Source: Xanthostigma xanthostigma (taxonomy: Eukaryota > Arthropoda > Insecta > Raphidioptera > Raphidiidae). From it: a DNA stretch of 64,000 nt. Shown in pieces: positions 14,190-27,000 of this stretch (its first letter is position 1; every line of letters begins with the position of its first letter). The notes under the pieces are model-generated. The model ran no database searches and was not told the origin of the DNA. It worked only from the letters and a program-made list of their open reading frames with translations. The stretch spans positions 30,763,501-30,827,500 of the forward strand of contig OY754465.1 of assembly GCA_963575645.1 (NCBI GenBank), written 5' to 3'. A program made the translations under genes and the position numbers.

Positions 14190-14354
14190 TACGACAATTA
14201 GGTGCAAATGAGTCTTTATAGACAAAATTGCTTTATTTCATGAAGGTAAGTCTATTTACACTATAACATTCAGGTTTGGATCATTCTCTCATAAGAAAAT
14301 GCAAACTGCATATTAACTATTATTTTAACGCATACAAGCAGTTTTTACAAGCTT
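14190..14354 (+). repeat. Example type C monomer (tacgacaattaggtg subtype)
   Basis: Type C starts tacgacaattaggtgc. It usually follows a monomer tail with tatttaaacgcagac or attttaacgcagac, and often reads gagtctttatag instead of gagtccttatag. It combines B-like upstream text (gcagacaag) with A-like downstream text (attagg). It could be an ancestral intermediate or an A/B recombinant; the sequence alone does not decide. Other examples are at 1159, 1654, 2644, 8261, 16500 and 40409. Confidence 0.8.
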
Positions 14355-14849
14355 TATGACAATTAGGTGCAAATGAGTCCTTATAGGCAAAATTGCTTTA
14401 TTTTATGATGGTAAGTCTATTTACACTATAACATTTAGGTTTGGATCATTCTCTCATAAGAAAATGCAAACTGCATTTTAACCATTATTTAAACGCAGAC
14501 AAGCAGTTTTTACATGCTTTACGACAATTAGGGGCAAATGAGTCCTTATAGGCAAATCTGCTTTATTTCATTAAGGTAAGTCTATTTACACTATAACATT
14601 CAGGTTTGGATCATTCTCTCATAAGAAAATGCAAACTGCATATTAACAATCATTTTAACGCTGACAAGTAGTTTTTACATGCTTTACGACAATTAGGTGC
14701 AAATGAGTCCTTATAGGCAAAATTGTTTTATTTCACAAAGGTTAGTCTACTTTCACTATAACATTCAGGTTTGGATCATTTTCTCATAAGAAAATGCAAA
14801 CTGCATATTAACCATTATTTTAACGCAGACAAGCAGTTTTTACATGCTT

Positions 14850-15014
14850 CACGACAATTGCGTGCAAATGAGTCCTTATAGGCAAAATTGCTTTATTTTA
14901 CAAAGGTAAGTCTATTTACACTATAATATTCAGGTTTGGATAATTCTCTCATAAGAAAATGCAAACTGCATATTAACCATTATTTTAACGCATACAAGCA
15001 GTTTTTACATGCTT
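14850..15014 (+). repeat. Example type B monomer (cacgacaattgcgtg subtype)
   Basis: Type B monomers begin with cacgacaattgcgtg, which creates a CACG/CGTG dyad and two extra CpG sites that type A lacks. The preceding monomer carries gcagacaag rather than gcatacaag, and the text downstream is usually tttacaaagg rather than tttcatgagg. These linked variants recur throughout the window (664, 829, 1324, 2479, 7271, 14850, 19138, 38926, 52343, 61354 and others), so B is a stable lineage of monomer. Confidence 0.9.
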
Positions 15015-15179
15015 TATGACAATTAGGGGCAAATGAGTCCTTATAGGCAAAATTGCTTTATTTCATGAGGGTAAGTCTATTTACACTATAACATTCAGGT
15101 TTGGATCATTCTCTCATAAGAAAATGCAAACTGCATATTAACCATTATTTTAACGCATACAAGCAGTTTTTACATGCTT
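15015..15179 (+). repeat. Reference type A monomer (matches consensus)
   Basis: This 165-bp copy matches the consensus I derived by eye and serves as a coordinate frame. Monomer positions: tatgacaatt 1-10, gcaaatgag 15-23, ggcaaaattgc 32-42, tttcatgaggg 47-57, GTAAGT 57-62, GATC 90-93, atgcaaactgcat 110-122, aacgca 138-143, aagca 147-151, tgctt 161-165. Type A is marked by gcatacaag before the border, attaggggc after it, and tttcatgagg or tttcatgaag downstream. It has one CpG, in aacgca. The phase of the monomer is arbitrary. Confidence 0.93.
15124..15179. other. Overlapping inverted repeats in each monomer tail (example)
   Basis: Three dyads overlap here. ATGCA/TGCAT is separated by 3 bases (monomer positions 110-122). 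AAACTGC (114-120) pairs with GCAGTTT (149-155) across 28 bases. AAGCA (147-151) pairs with TGCTT (161-165). All three are conserved in most monomers. By general knowledge, satellites lacking CENP-B boxes are often rich in short dyads, and a role in DNA secondary structure has been proposed. Function here is inference. Confidence 0.7.
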
Positions 15180-17653
15180 TATGACAATTAGGGGCAAATG
15201 AGTCCTTATAGGCAAAATTGCTTTATTTGATGAAGGTAAGTCTATTTACACTATAACATTCAGGTTTGGATCATTCTCTCATAAGAAAATGCAAACTGCA
15301 CATTAACCATTATTTTAACGCTGACAAGCAGTTTTTACATGCTTTATGACAATTAGGGGCAAATGAGTCCCTATAGGCAAAATTGCTTTATTTCATGAAG
15401 GTAAGTCTATGTACACTATAACATTTAGGTTTGGATCATTCTCTCATAAGAAAATGCAAACTGCATATTAACCATTATTTTAACGCAGACAAGCAGTTTT
15501 TACATGCTTCACGACAATTGCGTGCAAATGAGTCCTTATAGGCAAAATTGTTTTATTTTACAAAGATAAGTCTATTTACACTATAACATTCAGGTTTGGA
15601 TCATTCTCTCATAAGAAAATGCAAACTGCATATTAACCATTATTTTAACGCATACAAGCAGTTTTTACATGCTTTATGACAATTAGGGGCAAATGAGTAC
15701 TTATAGGCAAAATTGCTTTATTTCATGAAGGTAAGTCTATTTACATTATAACATTAAGGTTTGGATATTTCTCTCATAAGAAAATGCAAACTGCATATTA
15801 ACCATTATTTAAACGCAGACAAGCAGTTTTTACATGCTTTACGACAATTAGGTGCAAATGAGTCTTTATAGGCAAAATTGCTTTATTTCATGAGGGTAAG
15901 TCTATTTACACTATAACCTTCAGGTTTGGATCATTCTCTCATAAGAAAATGCAAACTGCATATTTACTATCATTTTCACGCAGACAAGCAGTTTTTATAT
16001 GCTTCACGACAATTGCGTGCAAATGAGTCCTTATAGGCAAAATTGCTTTATTTTACAAAGGTAAGTCTATTTACACTATAACATTCAGGTTTGGATCATT
16101 CTCTCATAAGAAAATGCAAACTGCATTTTAACCATTATTTTAACGCATACAAGCAGTTTTTACATGCTTTATGACAATTAGGGGCAAATGAGTCCTTATA
16201 GGCAAAATTGCTTTATTTCATGAGGGTAAGTCTATTTTTACTATAACATTCAGGTTTGGATCATTCTCTCATAAGAAAATGCAAACTGCATATTAACCAT
16301 TATTTTAACGCATACAAGCAGTTTTTACATGCTTTATGACAATTAGGGGCAAATGGGTCCTTATAGGCAAAATCGCTTTATTTTATGAAGGTTAGTCTAT
16401 TTACACTATAACATTCAGGTTTGGATTATTCTCTCATAAGAAAATGCAAACTGCATACTAACCATTATTTTAACGCAGACAAGCAGTTTTTACATGCTTT
16501 ACGACAATTAGGTGCAAATGAGTCCTTATAGGCAAAATTGCTTTATTTCACAAAGGTAAGTTTACTTACACTATAACATTCAGGTTTGGATCATTCTCTC
16601 ACAAGAAAATGCAAACTGCATATTAACTATTATTTTAACGCATACAAGCAGTTTTTACATGCTTTATGACAATTAGGGGCAAATGGGTCCTTATAGGCAA
16701 AATCGCTTTATTTTATGAAGGTTAGTCTATTTACACTATACCATTCAGGTTTGAAACATTCTCTCATAAGAAAATGCAAACTGCATATTAACCATTATTT
16801 TAACGCATACAAGCAGTTTTTACATGCTTTATGACAATTAGGGGCAAATGGGTCCTTATAGGCAAAATTGCTTTATTTTATGAAGGTAAGTCTATTTACA
16901 CTATAACATTCAGGTTTGGATTATTCTCTCATAAGAAAATGCAAACTGCATATTAACCATTAATTTAACGCAGACAAGTAGTTTTTACATGCTTCACGAC
17001 AATTGCGTGCAAATGAGTCCTTATAGGCAAAATTGCTTTATTTTACAAAGGTAAGTTTACTTAAACTATAACATTCATGTTTAGATCATTCTCTCATAAA
17101 AAAATGCAAACTGCATATTAACTATTATTTTAACGCATACAAGCAGTTTTTAAATGCTTTATGACAATTAGGTGCAAATGAGTCCTTATAGGCAAAATTG
17201 CTTTATTTCATGAGGGTAAGACTATTTATACTATCATTCAGGTTTGGATCATTCTCTCATAAGAAAATGCAAACTGCATATTTACTATCATTTTAACGCA
17301 TACAAGCAGTTTTTACATGCTTTATGACAATTAGGTGCAAATGAGTCTTTATAGGCAAAATTGCTTAATTTTATGAGGGTAAGTCTATTTACACTATAAC
17401 ATTCAGGTTTGGATCATTCTCTCATAAGAAAATGCAAACTCAATATTAACCATTATTTTAACGCAGACAAGCAGTTTTTACATGCTTCACGACAATTGCG
17501 TGCAAATGAGTCCTTAATTGAAAAATTGCTTTTTTTTTAGAAAGGTAAGTCTATTTTCACTATAACATTCAGGTTTGGATCATTCTCTCATAAGAAAATG
17601 CAACTTGCATATTATACATTATTTTAACGCATACAAGCAGGTTTTACATGCTT

Positions 17654-17818
17654 TATGACAATTATGGGCAAATGAGTCCTTATAGGCAAAATTGCTTTAT
17701 TTAATGAGGGTAAGACTATTTACACTATAACATTCAGGTTTAGATAATTCTCTCATAAGGAAATGCAAACTGCATATTCACCATCATTTTAACGCATACA
17801 AGCAGTTTTTACATGCTT
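17654..17818 (+). repeat. Whole-monomer insertion relative to copy 1
   Basis: This type A-like monomer (attatgggcaaatgag, tttaatgaggg, aggtttagataattc, attcaccatc) has no counterpart at the same place in copy 1, where 9249 runs into 9415. It changes the copy offset from 8239 to 8404 bp, exactly one monomer. Confidence 0.87.
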
Positions 17819-18644
17819 TATGATAATTAGGTGCAAATGAGTCTTTATAGGCAAAATTGCTTTATTTTACAAAGGTAAGTCTATTTGCACTATAACATTC
17901 AGGTTTGGATCATTCTCTCATAAGAAAATGCAAACTGCATATTAATCATTATTTTAACGCAGACAAGCAGTTTTTACATGCTTCACGACAATTGCGTGCA
18001 AATGAGTCCTTATAGGCAAAATTGCTTTATTTTACAAAGGTAAGTCTATTTACACTATATTATTCAAGTTGGGATCATTCTCTCATAAGAAAATGCAAAC
18101 TGCATATTAACCATTATTTTAACGCATACAAGCAGTTTTTACAAGCTTTATGACAATTAGGTGCAAATGAGTCCTTATAGGCAAAATTGCTTTATTTCGA
18201 GGGGGTTAGTCTATTTACACTATAACATTCAGGTTTGGATCATTCTCACATAAGAAAATGCAAACTGCATATTAACCATTATTTTAACGCATACAAGCAG
18301 TTTTTACATGCTTTATGACAATTAGGGGCAAATGGGTCCTCTTAGGCAAAATAGCTTTATTTTATAAAGGTTAGTCTATTTACACTATATCATTCAGGTT
18401 TGGATTATTCTCTCATAAGAAAATGCAAACTGCATATTAACCATTATTTTAACGCATACAAGCAGTTTTTACATGCTTTATGACAATTAGGTGCAAATTA
18501 GTCCTTATAGGCAAAATTGCTTTTGTTTCACAAAGGTAAGTTTACTTACACTATAACATTCAGGTTTGGATCATTCTCTCACAAGAAAATGCAAACTGCA
18601 TATTGACTATTATTTTAACGCATACAAGCAGTTTTTACATGCTT

Positions 18645-19467
18645 TATGACAACTAGGTGCAAATGAGTCCTTATAGGCAAAATTGCTTTATTTCATGAGG
18701 GTAAGACTATTTACACTATCATTCAGGTTTGGATCATTCTCTCATAAGAAAATGCAAACTGCATATTTACTATCATTTTAACGCATACAAGCAGTTTTTA
18801 CATGCTTTATGACAATTAGGTGCAAATGAGTCTTTATAGGCAAAATTGCTTTATTTCATGAGGGTAAGTCTATTTACACTATAACATTCAGGTTTGGATC
18901 ATTCTCTCATAAGAAAATGCAAACTGCATATTAACCATTATTTTAACGCAGACAAGCAGTTTTTACATGCTTCACGACAATTGCGTGCAAATGAGTCCTT
19001 ATAGGCAAAATTGCTTTATTTTACAAAGGTAAGTCTATTTGCACTATAACATTCAGGTTTGGATCATTCTCTCATAAGAAAATGCAAACTGCATATTAAC
19101 CATTATTTTAACGCAGACAAGCAGTTTTTACATGCTTCACGACAATTGCGTGCAAATGAGTCCTTATAGGCAAAATTGCTTTATTTTACAAAGGTAAGTC
19201 TATTTGCACTATAACATTCAGGTTTGGATCATTCTCTCATAAGAAAATGCAAACTGCATATTAACCATTATTTTAACGCAGACAAGCAGTTTTTACATGC
19301 TTCACGACAATTGCGTGCAAATGAGTCCTTATAGGCAAAATTGCTTTATTTTACAAAGGTAAGTCTATTTGCACTATAACATTCAGGTTTGGATTATTCT
19401 CTCATAAGGAAATGCAAACTGCATATTTACTATCATTTTAACGCATAAAAGCAGTTTTTACATGCTT
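18645..19467. repeat. Contracted form of the 9-monomer unit pair
   Basis: The first two monomers match 10241 and 10404 and the last three are ctatttgcac type B copies matching the end of unit 1b (12872 and 13037, plus one more). The middle monomers with acatgtttcacg and atgcaacttgcat are absent. The deletion joins two points of the same monomer phase. Confidence 0.83.
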
Positions 19468-19830
19468 TACGACAATTAGGTGTAAATGAGTCTTTATAGG
19501 CAAAATTGCTTTATTTCATGAGGGTAAGTCTATTTACACTATAACATTCAGGTTTGATCATTCTCTCATAAGAAAATGCAAACTGCATATTTACTGTCAT
19601 TTTCACGCAGACAAGCAGTTTTTACATGCTTCACGACAATTGCGTGCAAATGAGTCCTTATAGGCAAAATTGCTTTATTTTACAAAGGGAAGTTTATTTA
19701 CACTATATTATTCAAGTTGGGATCATTCTCTCATAAGAAAATGCAAACTGCATATTAACCATTATTTTAACGCATACAAGCAGTTTTTACAAGCTTTAAA
19801 CAATTAGGTGCAAATGAGTCCTTATAGGCA

Positions 19831-21810
19831 AAATTGCTTTATTTCAAGGGGGTAAATCTATTTACACTATAACATTCAGGTTTGGATCATTCTCTCATAA
19901 GAAAATGCAAACTGCATATTAACCATTATTTTAACGCATACAAGCAGTTTTTACATGCTTTATGACAATTAGGGGCAAATGGGTCCTTATTGGCAAAATT
20001 GCTTTATTTTATGAAGGTTAGTCTATTTACACTATATCATTCAGGTTTGGATTATTCTCTCATAAGAAAATGCAAACTGCATATTAACCATTATTTTAAC
20101 GCAGACAAGCAGTTTTTACATGCTTCACGACAATTAGGTGCAAATGAGTCCTTATAGGCAAAATTGCTTTATTTCACAAAGGTTAGTTTACTTACACTAT
20201 AACATTCAGGTTTGGATCTTTCTCTCACAAGAAAATGCAAACTGCATATTGACTATTATTTTAACGCATACAAGCAGTTTTTACATGCTTTATGACAATC
20301 AGGGGCAAATGAGTCCTTATAGGCAAAATTGCTTTATTTCATGAGGGTAAGTCTATTTACACTATAACATTTAGGTTTGGATCATTCTCTCATAAGAAAA
20401 TGCAAACTGCATATTAACCATTATTTAAACGCAGACAAGCAGTTTTTACATGCTTTACGACAATTAGGTGCAAATGAGTCTTTATAGACAAAATTGCTTT
20501 ATTTCATGAAGGTAAGTCTATTTACACTATAACATTCAGTTTTGGATCATTCTCTCATAAGAAAATGCAAACTGCATATTAACTATTATTTTAACGCATA
20601 CAAGCAGTTTTTACAAGCTTTATGACAATTAGGTGCAAATGAGTCCTTATAGGCAAAATTGCTTTATTTTATGATGGTAAGTCTATTTACACTATAACAT
20701 TTAGGTTTGGATCATTCTCTCATAAGAAAATGCAAACTGCATTTTAACCATTATTTAAACGCAGACAAGCAGTTTTTACATGCTTTACGACAATTAGGGG
20801 CAAATGAGTCCTTATAGGCAAATCTGCTTTATTTCATTAAGGTAAGTCTATTTACACTATAACATTCAGGTTTGGATCATTCTCTCATAAGAAAATGCAA
20901 ACTGCATATTAACAATCATTTTAACGCTGACAAGTAGTTTTTACATGCTTTACGACAATTAGGTGCAAATGAGTCCTTATAGGCAAAATTGTTTTATTTC
21001 ACAAAGGTTAGTCTACTTTCACTATAACATTCAGGTTTGGATCATTTTCTCATAAGAAAATGCAAACTGCATATTAACCATTATTTTAACGCAGACAAGC
21101 AGTTTTTACATGCTTCACGACAATTGCGTGCAAATGAGTCCTTATAGGCAAAATTGCTTTATTTTACAAAGGTAAGTCTATTTACACTATAATATTCAGG
21201 TTTGGATAATTCTCTCATAAGAAAATGCAAACTGCATATTAACCATTATTTTAACGCATACAAGCAGTTTTTACATGCTTTATGACAATTAGGGGCAAAT
21301 GAGTCCTTATAGGCAAAATTGCTTTATTTCATGAGGGTAAGTCTATTTACACTATAACATTCAGGTTTGGATCATTCTCTCATAAGAAAATGCAAACTGC
21401 ATATTAACCATTATTTAAACGCAGACAAGCAGTTTTTACATGCTTTATGACAATTTGGGGCAAATGGGTCCTTATAGGCAAAATTGCTTTATTTTATGAA
21501 GGTTAGTCTATTTACACTATAACATTCAGGTTTGGATTATTCTCTCATAAAAAAATGCAAACTGCATATTAACCATTATTTTAACGCATACAAGCAGTTT
21601 TTACATGCTTTATGACAATTAGGGGCAAATGGGTCCTTATAGGCAAAATTGCCTTATTTTATGAAGGTTAGTCTATTTACACTATAACATTCAGGTTTGG
21701 ATCATTCTCTCATAAGAAAATGCAAACTGCATATTAACCATTATTTAAACGCAGACAAGCAGTTTTTACATGCTTTATGACAATTTGGGGCAAATGGGTC
21801 CTTATAGGCA
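19831..21810. repeat. 12-monomer tandem unit in segment copy 2, first
   Basis: The unit runs from tttcaagggggtaaatc at about 19842 to the same motif at about 21822, an offset of 1980 bp. It contains the monomers at 20126 (open frame), 20621 (tttatgatgg), 20786 (ggcaaatctgc) and 20951. The second copy follows directly. Confidence 0.87.
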
Positions 21811-23480
21811 AAATTGCTTTATTTCAAGGGGGTAAATCTATTTACACTATAACATTCAGGTTTGGATCATTCTCTCATAAGAAAATGCAAACTGCATATT
21901 AACCATTATTTTAACGCATACAAGCAGTTTTTACATGCTTTATGACAATTAGGGGCAAATGGGTCCTTATTGGCAAAATTGCTTTATTTTATGAAGGTAA
22001 GTCTATTTACACTATATCATTCAGGTTTGGATTATTCTCTCATAAGAAAATGCAAACTGCATATTAACCATTATTTTAACGCAGACAAGCAGTTTTTACA
22101 TGCTTTACGACAATTAGGTGCAAATGAGTCCTTATAGGCAAAATTGCTTCATTTCACAAAGGTAAGTTTACTTACACTATAACATTCAGGTTTGGATCAT
22201 TCTCTCACAAGAAAATGCAAACTGCATATTGACTATTATTTTAACGCATACAAGCAGTTTTTACATGCTTTATGACAATCAGGGGCAAATGAGTCCTTAT
22301 AGGCAAAATTGCTTTATTTCATGAGGGTTAGTCTATTTACACTATAACATTTAGGTTTGGATCATTCTCTCATAAGAAAATGCAAACTGCATATTAACCA
22401 TTATTTAAACGCAGACAAGCAGTTTTTACATGCTTTACGACAATTAAGGTGCAAATGAGTCTTTATAGACAAAATTGCTTTATTTCATGAAGGTAAGTCT
22501 ATTTACACTATAACATTCAGGTTTGGATCATTCTCTCATAAGAAAATGCAAACTGCATATTAACTATTATTTTAACGCATACAAGCAGTTTTTACAAGCT
22601 TTATGACAATTAGGTGCAAATGAGTCCTTATAGGCAAAATTGCTTTATTTTATGATGGTAAGTCTATTTACACTATAACATTAAGGTTTGGATCATTCTC
22701 TCATAAGAAAATGCAAACTGCATTTTAACCATTATTTAAACGCAGACAAGCAGTTTTTACATGCTTTACGACAATTAGGGGCAAATGAGTCCTTATAGGC
22801 AAATCTGCTTTATTTCATTAAGGTAAGTCTATTTACACTATAACATTCAGGTTTGGATCATTCTCTTATAAGAAAATGCAAACTGCATATTAACAATCAT
22901 TTTAACGCTGACAAGTAGTTTTTACATGCTTTACGACAATTAGGTGCAAATGAGTCCTTATAGGCAAAATTGTTTTATTTCACAAAGGTTAGTCTACTTT
23001 CACTATAACATTCAGGTTTGGATCATTTTCTCATAAGGAAATGCAAACTGCATATTAACCATTATTTTAACGCAGACAAGCAGTTTTTACATGCTTCACG
23101 ACAATTGCGTGCAAATGAGTCCTTATAGGCAAAATTGCTTTATTTTACAAAGGTAAGTCTATTTACACTATAATATTCAGGTTTGGATAATTCTCTCATA
23201 AGAAAATGCAAACTGCATATTAACCATTATTTTAACGCATACAAGCAGTTTTTACATGCTTTATGACAATTAGGGGCAAATGAGTCCTTATAGGCAAAAT
23301 TGCTTTATTTCATGAGGGTAAGTCTATTTACACTATAACATTCAGGTTTGGATCATTCTCTCATAAGAAAATGCAAACTGCATATTAACCATTATTTAAA
23401 CGCAGACAAGCAGTTTTTACATGCTTTATGACAATTTGGGGCAAATGGGTCCTTATAGGCAAAATTGCTTTATTTTATGA
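21811..23480. repeat. 12-monomer tandem unit in segment copy 2, second
   Basis: This repeats 19831 onward at offsets of 1980-1981 bp for about ten monomers, then passes into a caatttgggg monomer and the ttacataaac block. It carries attaaggtgc (one extra base, near 22446) that the first unit lacks. The same pair is at 28073-30053 and 30054-31720 in segment copy 3. Confidence 0.85.
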
Positions 23481-24086
23481 AGGTAAGTCTATTTACACTA
23501 TAACATTCAGGTTTGGATCATTCTCTCATAAGAAAATGCAAACTGCATATTAACCAATATTTTAACGCATACAAGCAGTTTTTACATGCTTTATGACAAT
23601 TAGGGGCAAATGAGTCTATATAGACAAAATTGCTTTATTTTACAAAGGTAAGTTTACATAAACTACAACATTCAGGTTTAGATCATTCTCTCATAAGAAA
23701 ATGCAAACTGCATATTAACTATTATTTTAACGCATACAAGCAGTTTTTACAAGCTTTATGACAATTAGGTGCAAATGAGTCCTTATAGGCAAAATTGCTT
23801 TATTTCATGAGGGTAAGACAGTTTACACTATAACATTCAGGTTTGGATCATTCTTTCCTAAGAAAATGAAAACTGCATATTTACTATCATTTTAACGCAT
23901 ACAAGCAGTTTTTACATGCTTTATGACAATTAGGTGCAAATGAGTCTTTATAGGCAAAATTGCTTTATTTCATGAGGGTAAGTCTATTTACACTATCACA
24001 TTCAAGTTTGGATCATTCTCTCATAAGAAAATGCAAACTGCATATTTACTATCATTTTCACGCAGACAAGCAGTTTTTACATGCTT

Positions 24087-27000
24087 CACGACAATTGCGT
24101 GCAAATGAGTCCTTATAGGCAAAATTGCTTTATTTTACAAAGGTAAGTCTTTTTGCACTATAACATTCAGGTTTGGATCATTCTCTCATAAGAAAATGCA
24201 AACTGCATATTAATCATTATTTTAACGCAGACAAGCAGTTTTTACATGCTTCACGACAATTGCGTGCAAATGAGTCCTTATAGGCAAAATTGCTTTATTT
24301 TACAAAGGTAAGTCTATTTACACTATATTATTCAAGTTGGGATCATTCTCTCATAAGAAAATGCAAACTGCATATTAACCATTATTTTAACGCATACAAG
24401 CAGTTTTTACAAGCTTTATGACAATTAGGTGCAAATGAGTCCTTATAGGCAAAATTGCTTTATTTCGAGGGGGTTAGTCTATTTACACTATAACATTCAG
24501 GTTTGGATCATTCTCACATAAGAAAATGCAAACTGCATATTAACCATTATTTTAACGCATACAAGCAGTTTTTACATGCTTTATGACAATTAGGGGCAAA
24601 TGGGTCCTCTTAGGCAAAATAGCTTTATTTTATAAAGGTTAGTCTATTTACACTATATCATTCAGGTTTGGATTATTCTCTCATAAGAAAATGCAAACTG
24701 CATATTAACCATTATTTTAACGCATACAAGCAGTTTTTACATGCTTTATGACAATTAGGTGCAAATGAGTCCTTATAGGCAAAATTGCTTTTGTTTCACA
24801 AAGGTAAGTTTACTTACACTATAACATTCAGGTTTGGATCATTCTCTCACAAGAAAATGCAAACTGCATATTGACTATTATTTTAACGCATACAAGCAGT
24901 TTTTACATGCTTTATGACAACTAGGTGCAAATGAGTCCTTATAGGCAAAATTGCTTTATTTCATGAGGGTAAGACTATTTACACTATCATTCAGGTTTGG
25001 ATCATTCTCTCATAAGAAAATGCAAACTGCATATTTACTATCATTTTAACGCATACAAGCAGTTTTTACATGCTTTATGACAATTAGGTGCAAATGAGTC
25101 TTTATAGGCAAAATTGCTTTATTTCATGAGGGTAAGTCTATTTACACTATAACATTCAGGTTTGGATCATTCTCTCATAAGAAAATGCAAACTGCATATT
25201 AACCATTATTTTAACGCAGACAAGCAGTTTTTACATGTTTCACGACAATTGCGTGCAAATGAGTCCTTATAGGCAAAATTGCTTTTTTTTACAAAGGTAA
25301 GTCTATTTTCACTATAACATTCAGGTTTGGATCATTCTCTCATAAGAAAATGCAAACTGCATATTAACCATTATTTTAACGCATACAAGCAGTTTTTACA
25401 TGCTTTATGACAATTAGGTGCAAATGAGTCCTTATAGACAAAATTGCTTTATTTCATGAGGGTAAGACTATTTACACTATCATTCAGGTTTGGATCATTC
25501 TCTCATAAGAAAATGCAAACTGCATATTTACTATCATTTTAACGCATACAAGCAGTTTTTACATGCTTTATGACAATTAGGTGCAAATGAGTCTTTATAG
25601 GCAAAATTGCTTTATTTCATGAGGGTAAGTCTATTTACACTATAACATTCAGGTTTGGATCATTCTCTCATAAGAAAATGCAAACTGCATATTAACCATT
25701 ATTTTAACGCAGACAAGCAGTTTTTACATGCTTCACGACAATTGCGTGCAAATGAGTCCTTATAGGCAAAATTGCTTTTTTTTACAAAGGTAAGTCTATT
25801 TTCACTATAACATTCAGGTTTGGATCATTCTCTCATAAGAAAATGCAACTTGCATATTATACTTTATTTTAATGCATACAAGCAGGTTTTACATGCTTTA
25901 TGACAATTATGGGCAAATGAGTCCTTATAGGCAAAATTGCATTATTTAATGAGGGTAAGACTATTTACACTATAACATTCAGGTTTGGATCATTCTCTCA
26001 TAGGAAAATGCAAACTGCATATTAACCATTATTTTAACGCAGACAAGCAGTTTTTACATGCTTCACGACAATTGCGTGCAAATGAGTCCTTATAGGCAAA
26101 ATTGCTTTATTTTACAAAGGTAAGTCTATTTGCACTATAACATTCAGGTTTGGATCATTCTGTCATAAGAAAATGCAAACTGCATATTAACCATTATTTT
26201 AACGCAGACAAGCAGTTTTTACATGCTTCACGACAATTGCGTGCAAATGAGTCCTTAAAGGCAAAATTGCTTTATTTTACAAAGGTAAGTCTATTTGCAC
26301 TATAACATTCAGGTTTGGATTATTCTCTCATAAGGAAATGCAAACTGCATATTGACTATTATTTTAACGCATACAAGCAGTTTTTACATGCTTTATGACA
26401 ACTAGGTGCAAATGAGTCCTTATAGGCAAAATTGCTTTATTTCATGAGGGTAAGACTATTTACACTATCATTCAGGTTTGGATCATTCTCTCATAAGAAA
26501 ATGCAAACTGCATATTTACTATCATTTTAACGCATACAAGCAGTTTTTACATGCTTTATGACAATTAGGTGCAAATGAGTCTTTATAGGCAAAATTGCTT
26601 TATTTCATGAGGGTAAGTCTATTTACACTATAACATTCAGGTTTGGATCATTCTCTCATAAGAAAATGCAAACTGCATATTAACCATTATTTTAACGCAG
26701 ACAAGCAGTTTTTACATGTTTCACGACAATTGCGTGCAAATGAGTCTTTATAGGCAAAATTGCTTTTTTTACAAAGGTAAGTCTATTTTCACTATAACAT
26801 TCAGGTTTGGATTATTCTCTCATAAGAAAATGCAAACTGCATATTAACCATTATTTTAACGCATACAAGCAGTTTTTACATGCTTTATGACAATTAGGTG
26901 CAAATGAGTCCTTATAGACAAAATTGCTTTATTTCATGAGGGTAAGACTATTTACACTATCATTCAGGTTTGGATCATTCTCTCATAAGAAAATGCAAAC

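Larger units (their letters stand above)
6941..15179. repeat. About 50-monomer segment, copy 1 (8239 bp)
   Basis: Fifty monomers. The left 15 (6941-9414) recur at 15180-17653 with a constant offset of 8239 bp and, by eye, one base difference in about 2.47 kb. The right part recurs in copy 2 at an offset of 6266 bp and in copy 3 at 14672 and then 14507 bp. Shared private variants include tttgaaacat (8511 and 16750), ccttaattg (9273 and 17512) and aaactcaat (about 9198 and 17438). The segment is itself composite, holding the 9-monomer duplication at 10241-13201. Confidence 0.9.
13202..15179. repeat. 12-monomer block, first occurrence
   Basis: Twelve monomers from 13202. They include the ctttaaacaatt border at 13531 (one base short), tttcaagggggtaaatc near 13577, the open-frame monomer at 13860, tttatgatgg near 14401, and the ggcaaatctgc monomer at 14520. 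The block recurs at 19468-21445 and 27709-29685. A partial further copy follows each of those two occurrences but is absent after this one. Confidence 0.9.
15180..24086. repeat. About 54-monomer segment, copy 2 (8907 bp)
   Basis: The left part, 15180-17653, is nearly base-identical to 6941-9414. One extra monomer follows at 17654. The 9-monomer pair is collapsed to five monomers (18645-19467), a net loss of about 2138 bp relative to copy 1. The 12-monomer block is then present twice (19468-21445 and about 21811-23480), followed by a ttacataaac block (23592-24086). From about 19303 to 24120 it matches 27544-32360 at an offset of 8241 then 8240 bp, with about five differences by eye. Confidence 0.88.

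Noticed and set aside
6941-17653. Assembly artefact as the cause of near-identical segments
   Set aside because: It cannot be excluded without reads. However, the copies differ by substitutions and by whole-monomer gains and losses at defined points, which favours real duplications.
20138-20344. Second identical 68-codon open frame
   Set aside because: It is the copied counterpart of 13872-14078 within segment copy 2 (offset 6266). Identity reflects recent DNA duplication, not selection on a protein.
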